From NCBI GenBank assembly GCA_030268105.1, contig BSDZ01000023.1, positions 1 through 64,000 of the forward strand: a stretch of 64,000 nucleotides of DNA, in the 5' to 3' direction. Both the position numbers and the translations under genes were made by a program. This document shows positions 55,559-64,000 of this stretch, one piece after another; the first letter of the stretch is position 1, and every line of letters starts with the position of its first letter. The stretch is from Volvox africanus (Eukaryota > Chlorophyta > Chlorophyceae > Chlamydomonadales > Volvocaceae). The notes beneath the pieces were generated by a model, which was not told where the DNA came from, made no database searches, and saw nothing but the letters and a program-made list of their open reading frames with translations.

Positions 55559-58500
55559 GACCCTGGCAAGCGTGTGGAGGAATGTGAACCAGTTAAACTG
55601 GTTGCACCAGATGGAGAGTTTGTGTTGCCCATGACCGACAGCCCTCAGACTGCTCGGATGTTCCGGCCTGATGAATTCCGTCAGGTTGAGACCCAACTCG
55701 GCCGTCAATTTACCTTTGACGCCACATGTAACGATTCGGGCAATAATAGTCTCTGTCCACGTTTTGCCTCTCCATCAAACCCATTTGCGACCCATAATCT
55801 TGCGGGTGAGTTTGCTTGGATTAATCCTCCTTACAATCACATTGCTCAATGGCAAAAACACTATATCTCCTGCAAACACAAAGATCCAGAAAATACCTCT
55901 GCAGTCTTTGTAGTCCCCAAGTGGAGCTCAATAGAGCACAGTATGAGAGCAGCAGGCTTTCGCCTGATCAAAACATATGCACCAGGGAAACAATTGTTCC
56001 TGAAGAAAAGTTGCACAGGAGTACCGGAGCTTATGCCCGGTGTCCCATGGCCTCTCCAGCTATGGTATGACCGACCGTCCACTACCGTGCACTTGAACTC
56101 CATAGTTGGTTCTACACCTTCTATGATCTTTGATGCTCAACTGTGCCAAACGGCCTGCAAAGTCTTGGCCGATTCCGGTGCCAATTGTAAAGGTACCGCA
56201 GACGGGTTTATATCCCTAACAGCCGTTACGAAAATGGCCCTTGCTCTCAAACCCACACTTACCAGCTCAGTTAAAGTGGCTAATGGCAACACAGAACTGA
56301 TTGAGGGCTCAGTTGTTACCAATCTTCAAATTGACAAGTTCCACGACACAGTCAAACTCCTTGTTCTAAAGCGAGATGTCCCAGGTGTTGATATTATCCT
56401 GGCTAATGACTGGTTAGGAAAACGAAAAGCCACAATGTGCTGGGCAACTCATACCCTGACAGTGTATAAGAAGCCAAATGATGCGTATACGTTTACGCCA
56501 TCCCTTTGGTCTTCCCTGGGTATCGACGCTAACCTTGATGCGATTACCCTCATGAACTATGTCACTGCAACACTTTATGCAGCGACTACTGTCGAGACGG
56601 TATCTGCAAAAGCAGCAGGCAAACGAATTGCTAAAGGAGCACGGAGTTATCTCCTACTTGTGCAAGCAGAGGAGCACACTCCAACTCCTGACCCCAGTTC
56701 CGGTGGGAATACTCTCCTAGCTAATTTGAAGTTATCAGAATTACTGGAGGAATACAAGGATGTATTCGAGGACCTTCAAGGCCTCCCCCCCGACCGGGAC
56801 ATTGGTCACACGATTCCTTTAGTGGATGGTGCCATACCACCCGCTAAACGAGCCTATAGGCTCACCCAACTGGAGCAACAAGAGGTCAAGAAGCAAGTTA
56901 CCGAACTGCTCAATAAGGGATATATCGAACCCTCTACCTCGCCCTATGGGGCTCCAGTTCTCTTTGTCGAAAAGGCAAATGGGCAAGGACTACGCATGGT
57001 CTTAGACTACCGTGCGCTTAATAAACTGACCATCAAACGGCGGTATCCCATGCCCAATATAACGGACCTTTTCGACCAACTCCAAGGAGCTACCATTTTC
57101 AGCTCCCTGGACTTACAGCAGGGGTATCATCAAATACTGATCTCTCCCGAGGATGTGGAGAAAACGGCCTTCATAGCCCCAGGCATGGGCCAGTTTCAGT
57201 TTAAGGTACTTTGCTTTGGACTTACCAATGCCCCTGCAACGTTCCAAGCAGTGATGAATCGTGTCTTCACTGACTACATTGGCAAATTTGTGCTAGTGTA
57301 CTTGGACGATATACTGGTCTTTAGTAAGACCCCGGCCGAGCATGAACAGCACCTCCGTTTGGTACTGTCCTTGCTCCGAAAGCACCAATTCAAGGCAAAA
57401 TTGCCGAAGTGTCAGTTCAACCGGTTCGACCTGCACTTCCTTGGCCACAAAGTAAGCCAAGAAGGCTTAAAGGTGGACGACCGCAAAGTAACAGTCATTA
57501 AAGACTGGCCTGTCCCCACGGACATTAAGCGACTGCGGGCGTTCCTTGGCTTAGCCAATTATTTCAGGAGGTTTATTCAGGGTTATTCCTCCCTTGTGGC
57601 CCCCCTCACAACCCTTACCAGTGAGAAAGTGCCCTTCCACTGGACCGAAGCCTGCGAGGCAGCCTTCCAGGGTGTGAAGCATGCCTTGACAAATGCACCA
57701 GTACTTAAACTCCCCGAGCTTGATAAACCTTTCACGGTTTGGTCTGATGCCTCAATACATGGCACAGGAGCCGTCCTCTTGCAGGATGACCACCCTGTCG
57801 CCTATACCAGTTCTAAATTCAATAAGGCAGAGTACAACTACTCAACAACAGACCAAGAGTGCCTCAGCACTGTCTTAGCCCTGGAAGAGTGGCGTTGTTA
57901 CCTTGAAGGCGCCAGTGATGTAACGTTGATCACGGATCACCAACCACTGGTATACCTCCAAGAACAGAAAAGCGTGGATAAGCTATCCCGCCGCCAAGCT
58001 CGTTGGATGGAGCGATTATCACGTTTCACATTTAAATGGGAGTATCGCCCTGGTCGGGTGAACGTAGCTGACCCTATCAGTCGGGTCCACGACGTGGTGC
58101 TCAACTTGCTTTCTGCCGCGCTGATTGACAGCGACTTAGGACACCGAATCATCCGCGGGTATGACGGTGATCCCAATCTCACGAAAACTAAGGTAGCAAA
58201 GCTGCGGCTCAAAAAGAAGGGTAACTTCTGGTACAATGGGTCCCAGATTTACATCCCTAATCACGCTGACTTACGACGGGTCATCATGAAAGAGTATCAT
58301 GATACCCCATGCGCTGGCCACCGCGGCATTGACCGCACCAAACAAGCGATCGCACAAACGTACTGGTGGCCTGGACTAGATACTGACGTGAAGGCCTACG
58401 TCAAGTCTTGTCCTCAATGTCAGCATAACAAACCAACCAACACTAAGCCGGGTGGTTTGCTGCAGCCGCTCCCCATACCTTCTTCCGTGTGGGAGAGCAT

Positions 58501-59653
58501 ATCAATGGATTTGATAACCCAGCTACCAACAACTCGCAATGGGCATGATGCGATCGTAGTGTTTGTGGACCGGCTGAGCAAAATGACGCACTTTGCTCCC
58601 ACCCACACGACCGCAGGAGCGGAAGAGTTGGCTCGCCTTTTTGTAGCCACTGTATTCCGGCAGCACGGCCTTCCAAAGAACATTATCTCTGACCGGGACC
58701 CACGTTTTACAAGCAATTTCTGGAAGGAAATATTTCGCCTATTGGGCACCCACCTCCATATGAGCACAGCCTTCCATCCACAAACAGATGGACAAACAGA
58801 GCGAATGAACCGCTTACTGGAAGAGACATTACGGCACTATATCTCCCCTAATCAGGATGATTGGGATGATCACTTACCGTTGATTGAGTTTGCTATCAAT
58901 AACTCCAAACAACGTTCGACAGGTATGACACCATTTTTGCTTAATGGTGTCCAGCAACCGCGTGTGCCGGTTGACCTGCATATACCCTCGAAAGTGCCAG
59001 CTGCTGATGAGTACTCCACCATCATGCGCAAGCGATTGCAACTCGCTAAAACTTGTCTCTAGGCTGCGCAATCTAGACAAAAACAGGATGCTGACTCTTC
59101 TCGGCGCCCCGTGCGTTATGAGGTTGGGCAAAAAGTGCTATTAAGTACCAAGAATATTAACCTTAAAAAACCTGGAACTAAGAAGCTGATGCCAAAATTC
59201 ATCGGCCCATATACAGTTGTCGCTAATATTGGCGAAACAGCGGTAAAACTTGGCTTACCAGCTGAATCTCGCCTACACCCGGTTTTTCATGTGTCACTCC
59301 TGAAACCATTCAAGGAGGACGCTCAGCGACAACCACCCTCACCACTTGTTATTGAGGGTGAACCATTCTACATGGTTGAAGCCATTGTAGATCATCGGGA
59401 TGTCTCAATCCGTGGGGGCAGAGGTAAAACTCGTCGAGAGTACCTTATCAAGTGGGAAGGATATGATTCCACTCACAATACATATGAAACCGAGGCATCA
59501 CTGAAAGAATCAGATCCTCTGGTGGAAGCCATCGAGGAATATGAGCGAAGACTCAAAGCCAAAAGGCCGAGACCCACTGAGAAAGGAACCTCATCCAAGA
59601 CGGGACGTTTCGCTTCAGAGGGGGGGGAATGTAGGAAACTACATTTACCTTAG
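55559..59653 (+). CDS. pol: Pol polyprotein of element C (UAG readthrough; one internal UAG)
   Basis: Same frame as gag. Counting from nt 55574, a methyltransferase-like domain (FDATCN about aa 50; WINPPYN about 82; FVVPKW about 112) is followed by protease LADSGAN (about 199), RT YLDDILVFS (about 575) and RNase H WSDASIHGTG (about 722, with TDHQPL). Integrase has its HHCC finger at 58297-58431 and D,D-E at about 58507, 58690 and 58799. A UAG at 59060-59062 interrupts the frame after AKTCL. Beyond it the same frame gives the GPY motif (FIGPYTVV) and a chromodomain (YLIKWEGYDSTHNTYE), ending at TAG inside the 3' LTR. Protein without readthrough of the internal UAG would lack the chromodomain. 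Confidence 0.9.
59617..59629 (+). promoter_or_regulatory. Polypurine tract of element C
   Basis: AGAGGGGGGGGAA directly precedes the 3' LTR start TGTAGG. Confidence 0.8.
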
Positions 59654-59982
59654 AGAATAGGCCCAGATAAAGCGGTAGGCAATCATGCAATAAGCATGAT
59701 GCCTAACCGAAAACTAACTACGAGTAAACTTCGCGATTGGCAAAGAAGATTGCCGTACATCTTGGCTAGGTGAGCCAATATTAAAGTCACCCTGGTGAAG
59801 AGCTAAGGCCTGACATTTTAGTATCACACTACTAATTGTTCGGAGTTCAAGACTCCGCTGTCACCGATTATTCCCAATAGATGTACAATTTCGCGACGCT
59901 AACTTACTTGCGAGCTATCTCTAAATCTACAAAAGCTACGCTTCCGCACAAATCTAGTAGCATACTGAAAGGGGCTGCTACA
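59630..59982 (+). repeat. 3' LTR of element C (353 bp)
   Basis: No difference from the 5' LTR was found on reading both through. The pol stop codon lies 22-24 bases inside it. It is followed by CCTGC. Confidence 0.94.
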
Positions 59983-60246
59983 CCTGCCCTTGCTCAGCCA
60001 GCAAGGGCACACAGGCCTTACGAGCCTCAAGCCTGGCTACTCATTAAAGGATCAGAGCTTCAGACAACCACACCAGCTCCCAGACGGAGAGGGGAAGAGA
60101 GAAACCCCCACCTCCTTAAAAGCAAGATAAACCATCCTCCTCCACCTCCAGTGCCTTCCAAGCAAAACGTCTGGCCCCCCTCCCAGGGACACTCTAAGGA
60201 AAGGGGGGAATAAGCTGGGACCCTCCCAAACTGCTCAGCACTTTTT

Positions 60247-60350
60247 TGTTGTATCTCTGTGTTAGTATCCGCCAAACTGTTTAGGCCCGATCGGAAGATG
60301 TCCAGTTTTCTGACTATCCTGGATGTAAGCCTTAGATACCCAGGATACTA
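60247..60350 (-). repeat. MITE-like element M, partial copy 4 (inverted)
   Basis: TGTTGTATCTCTGTG and AGGCCCGATCGGAAGATGTC match the end of element M in inverted orientation relative to 47868-47974. The other terminal repeat is not seen. Confidence 0.65.
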
Positions 60351-60579
60351 TATTTCCTTTATTCAGACAGCGCGCCATAACCCTGATGCAGCACCAGCCC
60401 GGGCATCCACCATAGGGCAGATGGGATTCATGCGCATCCTGTCGTGTTTGCATCAACCTGTGTACGCTTGTCCAGGTTCGGAGGATCAAAGGTCAGTCCT
60501 CGCAATTTGCACCACTGTAACACGAATGCTAACTTAGAGTTGAATAATGAAGGTTCAAGTATATTACTCCAGCTTCACA

Positions 60580-60960
60580 GATTTGCTTTATCACTTGCTC
60601 TTGTCACTTGCTCAGAGTTTAAACAATGTGAAATGCCGCAAACTGTTGCAGTAAGCAAATGGGTCGGGCAGCCGTAAGCGAGCATGCAAAGCGGTATAAA
60701 TACCGGTGCCACAGCCAGCAAACATTTCACAATCAACCGCAAAGATTTTTTTTATAAAAACACTCGCTGCCTCACGTTTTGGAGTCAAATATAGCTGGAG
60801 AAGCGTTCATATCACTTTGACATGCCTAACATGTTCATGCCTATCTATCCAATTTTTGTTTGCTACATACAAGATGCAGCGAAATATAGAAACTTTAAGG
60901 CTATAAATATTGATTTTTAGATGGGCGATTAATTATGTTTGGTAGGTGGTCACACACACC
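60580..60960 (+). repeat. Diverged duplicate D, copy 1
   Basis: Blocks such as AATGTGAAATGC, TCACGTTTTGGAGTC, GGCTATAAATATTGATTTTTA and ATGTTTGG recur in the same order at 63420-63690 with substantial divergence. No coding potential is seen. It is an old duplicate or a repeat family. Confidence 0.6.
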
Positions 60961-62224
60961 ACCGCGCACACACTGTAACAGTGGGAACGGCGCAGAAGCG
61001 CCATATAGAGCGAAACTGAGTTATCGGACTATGGAATTTTGTGACAAATAACATAATTACGTAATAACAGATTAATTACAAAAGATCTGACGCATAGAAC
61101 TTGAACAAATCGCATGGAACTACTTGCATGCGAGCATTCGTACAACAGTGTCAGTTGTAGAATGCGCGCCAGTTTTGAATAGACGTAAGGCCCCCTTACG
61201 AGCCAGGCAGCGCTATTTAAGGCGCCTGAATAATTGTTTCAGACACTTCTATTTCCTCTCCCATTGAAAGTAACTAACTATCATATAACTAGCAAGGAGT
61301 CACCCTTGCACCACGTGCCCTACGGCACAGTTACTCGGAGCTCGCCAATACAGCTACACCTACCAGCTAGGCGAGGCCTCTGTTACACACACAGTGGCCA
61401 GAGTGCAGCGTGAATGAAGTGCATTAGTCGGAAGTGCCGTTTCCATACCAAATGTTTTTCGAATCCCGTGCTTGGTGATCAGATGCCCATGCATTCTATC
61501 CAGGTGAGCATCCCTGAGTGCGCGCGCTCCAAACAAGGCTAAAAACGAGCGCGCGCTCACATTTAGCCTTGGAATGTCATATGATTCTACCTTAATAGAA
61601 AGCGTTTGGCATGCGAATCGGCGTTCCTGTGCTCACCCTATTAGGACACGCTCGGCCAGGAATAGTGGTGAAATCTTTGCTTTGAACGTAACTTACTATT
61701 GTGAGATGTTTCAATCTGACAAGGATTATCTTTGGTTATGTGTTATTATTTCAGTATGTGATTAGTTTCAAAGGACTACTATGCATGCGCCAGCTGCAAG
61801 CCGCCCCAACTTGTTGACTTTTAAATGTCTTTTAATTTTTATTCAGTGCAGCCTTACGTTAGATCCACGAGCCATGCTAATATATCGGCTTATCTATGTG
61901 AAAGCGCGAGAGGCAAAGGTCGGACTGCAGTCTCGGACAATAGAGACTGTGAAACTTGCTTATATTCATTTGGTTTCTTCCCGGGAATTAGATAACAAAG
62001 CACAAGTTCGAGCATCCCTTACTTGCTTGAAAAATCAAGCCTGACAGCAATTAGCTCCGAGGCCACGGAGGCCGTGCTTCATTTGCATGTTTCGCTTGGT
62101 TGAAGTACCACTAAAAATCGCGAACAGCTTGCAGATATTGGTGCTGAAGGGAAAATTGCATCGGGGCCACTGCGACCAGGCCCTAGTTCTGGTCGCTTTA
62201 TTAAGAGCTTAACCAGTAACACAT
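60961..62224. other. Stretch without a recognised gene
   Basis: Only short frames (61574-61765, 61781-62044, 61360-61560 minus) without recognisable motifs. A short CGCGCGCTC inverted pair lies near 61517-61558. I see nothing further that I can support. Confidence 0.5.
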
Positions 62225-62240
62225 AGAGACATATTTATCG

Positions 62241-62401
62241 TGTGTGTAGGATAGGGGGGTACATCACCCGTGGCCACTAACCTGGCAGTCCCTACCTTCC
62301 CCGGTGTTTCGGGGCACCCTCATCCAGTCTCCCATGCCGACTTCTCCGAAATCAGTGGTTTTCCCAGGTTCAGCACCCACCACCAGCATCCAGCGACATC
62401 C
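62241..62401 (+). mobile_element. Short dispersed element S with 16-bp target duplication
   Basis: 161 bp flanked by AGAGACATATTTATCG at 62225-62240 and 62402-62417. The body matches 45658-45812. Long duplications are typical of LINE-mobilised short elements, so a SINE-like nature is plausible. There is no poly(A) tail, and pol III boxes are not convincing. Confidence 0.8.
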
Positions 62402-62740
62402 AGAGACATATTTATCGTATTCAATTCTGATCGTATTCAAAATCAATGCATTCAGAAACGGAAAAAACTGGTGGAAACGAAAGATTGTACTTGGAACCAA
62501 CCAACCGCCGATTGTCTCTTGGCTTCTTCCACTAACCAATATAGTACAAGACACAATTTGCCGGATTCCACACTAAGACAAATGCAATGGGGTGAAAGCG
62601 GCATTCTATATGTAGTATGTGCATGTGCAAGCAAGCTGTCAACGAATTTAAGCTATCGAAAGAATCCGAAACGACTGCGAATGCTGCAGACCCTCATAAT
62701 GTTGGGGACCCTCCTTAAATGATTTTCTGCGGGACTGCAT

Positions 62741-62834
62741 GGGTTAGGTCGCTTGGGGTACGTGCAGTCCTTGCTTCTAGGGTGCAAGGCACAACACCCC
62801 AGAATGATTGCACGTACCCCAAGCGACCTGACCC
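62741..62834. other. Long near-perfect hairpin
   Basis: Arms 62741-62766 and 62809-62834 pair over 26 bp with one mismatch (core AGGTCGCTTGGGGTACGTGC). The 42-nt loop contains a further short stem (CCTTGC/GCAAGG). It overlaps a frame on the minus strand that I do not recognise. It could be a MITE end pair or a small-RNA precursor. Confidence 0.75.
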
Positions 62835-63130
62835 TCTGCGTAACCTCCATCTCCTCACTTCACCAACCCTCACTTTGACCAATTGATTGTGTATGGGTCC
62901 ACGAATCATGGCATAGGCCTGACACAGTGACGCCTTACAAATGTTTGGAAATGATTCTCCAGTTACATACCTACCAACACACTTGATTTTTTTAATCTTC
63001 TTGACCAGGTTACCCCGTTGTACACCAGCGTACCCTAACTTACGTCCCTGACCCATATGCCCAGATTGTGTGCCCCGACTAATGTTGCCTGAACGGTGTT
63101 GTAGAAGTCCTGTAATGTACGGCGCACACA

Positions 63131-63200
63131 AATTAAGGTGTTATAAGAAGCACCTTCTCGGCATCTCAAGAAGCCTTTGCTGCACTCAACTACTACAGGT
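63131..63200 (-). repeat. Dispersed repeat R (inverted copy)
   Basis: The complement reads GTAGTTGAGTGCAGCAAAGG and then GAGATGCCGAGAAGGTGCTT, matching 45593-45657. Two overlapping minus-strand frames here (62715-63131, 63035-63217) may derive from an unidentified mobile-element gene. Confidence 0.6.
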
Positions 63201-63419
63201 GTACCCAGGTGTACCATCTGCCAGTGTACCCGCCGTACTTTATGGTGTGCGTGTGGTCCCTGTATGCGGCCGATAATGATCTTTAGCCGTGGTTATGCCT
63301 TTCTATGATTGCCTCCAGGCAGGCTTAGCCCTTGCTTGATTCACCAGCGTGAGGAGGCTCACCTGTTCTTTTCCTTGTTATTGTAATACGGGAAGATGGC
63401 CGTCAAAGTGAACGGTTGA

Positions 63420-63690
63420 TTTATCAAACACCGTTAGTTCAGATTTTAATAATGTGAAATGCGGCACGTTTTGGAAACGAATGCGGCTGGAGAAACATTG
63501 ATATCACTGCACCTGGACGTCCCTTGCCCTGCCTCCATCAGATCAGACCACCAAACTTGTTTGTGCTCATCTGCTTTTTTGTTACCTACAGAAGAGATGC
63601 CTTGCAATAAACAATTAATAAGGCTATTAATATTGATTTATTTTTAGCCGGGCATGTTTGGATACACACACACACACATACACACCCGGA
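63420..63690 (+). repeat. Diverged duplicate D, copy 2, ending in a CA microsatellite
   Basis: Matches 60580-60960 in block order. It ends near the ACACACACACAC run at 63665-63685, as the first copy ends near CACACACACC at 60950. Confidence 0.6.
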
Positions 63691-64000
63691 CATGCATGGG
63701 CAACCCAACAGGACGGGGTCCACAGATGCCCTAGGGTGCTTCATACTGGCTGGGCCCCCCCATCAGCTCTTTTAAGTGTGTTACCACCCGAAAGATCTTT
63801 TTGGGACTTGTTACTCAGGCGTGGGTTAGTCCAGTAGCCCTAAACAAAAGTCAAAGGACATGCATCGTATATATGATTGCCGCGCGCATCACCATTACAT
63901 TCTGAGCAAAATGGGCGTTGGGTTTCGCTTTCCCTCATTCCACATTACTCCATTCGCGATGTCAGTTCCACGTACGTTGCTTGGCGGGCTTTGTGGCGCC
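63691..64000. other. Window end, nothing recognised
   Basis: No frame, repeat or structured site that I can support. Confidence 0.5.

Larger units (their letters stand above)
53568..59982 (+). mobile_element. Ty3/gypsy chromovirus C, full length, young
   Basis: A 6415-bp element with 353-bp LTRs at both ends (TGTAG...CTACA) that look identical by eye, flanked by a perfect 5-bp duplication CCTGC (53563-53567 and 59983-59987). It contains a primer site, gag, UAG, pol and a polypurine tract. It is distinct from families A/B in LTR length and in sequence. Identical LTRs indicate very recent insertion. Confidence 0.95.

Noticed and set aside
54017..59062. UAG (and the UAA at 54017) as sense codons, as in some ulvophyte algae
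   Set aside because: It would turn gag-pol into one frame and remove the integrase stop, but the evidence comes only from mobile elements. The A pol and the protease gene end in TGA, and the DIRS RT frame ends plausibly in TAG. Readthrough is a simpler reading.
62715..63217. Two overlapping minus-strand frames as genes
   Set aside because: No recognisable domain, and the frames overlap a hairpin and dispersed repeat R. They are noted only as possible mobile-element remnants.

Overview
This window is eukaryotic nuclear DNA, most likely from a chlamydomonadalean/volvocine green alga. The inference rests on one spliced host gene, a secreted gametolysin-type (peptidase M11) metalloprotease with a proline-rich tail of the kind common in volvocine extracellular-matrix proteins, and on the mix of chromodomain Ty3/gypsy, DIRS-like and CACTA elements. 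No bacterial operon, CRISPR array, rRNA or tRNA gene was recognised.

Positions 1-37554 are a nest of retrotransposons. Family A is a Ty3/gypsy chromovirus of about 7.47 kb with 821-bp LTRs (TGTTGT...ACAACA). It has three minus-strand copies: A1 1-6776 (cut by the window edge), A2 14699-22165 and A3 30088-37554. A relative, B, lies on the plus strand twice (6777-12966, 22166-28355), each time directly abutting the LTR end of an A copy. B is followed by a 1732-bp piece of a DIRS-like element. Positions 6777-22165 and 22166-37554 are two direct repeats of exactly 15389 bp. A2 is a mosaic: its left half carries A3-specific variants and its right half A1-specific variants. This is what unequal recombination between A1 and A3 would leave.

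Positions 37555-42296 continue the older, decayed DIRS-like element on the minus strand (gag-like ORF, reverse transcriptase, RNase H, start of a tyrosine recombinase). A3 inserted in its RT (5-bp duplication CAAGA). A 2937-bp CACTA-type DNA transposon (38564-41500, 3-bp duplication GCA) inserted in its gag-like ORF. The DIRS-like element is thus the landing platform for the left two thirds of the window.

Positions 44292-52622 hold the M11 protease gene in five exons (606 codons by my model). A 4.8-kb intron is filled with a relic solo LTR, MITE-like copies, a minisatellite and LINE 3' ends. Positions 53568-59982 are a second, unrelated and very young Ty3/gypsy chromovirus (element C) with apparently identical 353-bp LTRs and a CCTGC target duplication. 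The last 4 kb hold short dispersed repeats, including a 161-bp element with a 16-bp target duplication and a long hairpin.

Three points stand out. Both gypsy families put gag and pol in the same frame, separated by a single UAG. Both carry, between gag and protease, a domain resembling phage-type N6-adenine methyltransferases (NPPY motif kept in C, lost in A/B). The tandem 15.4-kb duplication preserves a readable recombination junction inside A2.
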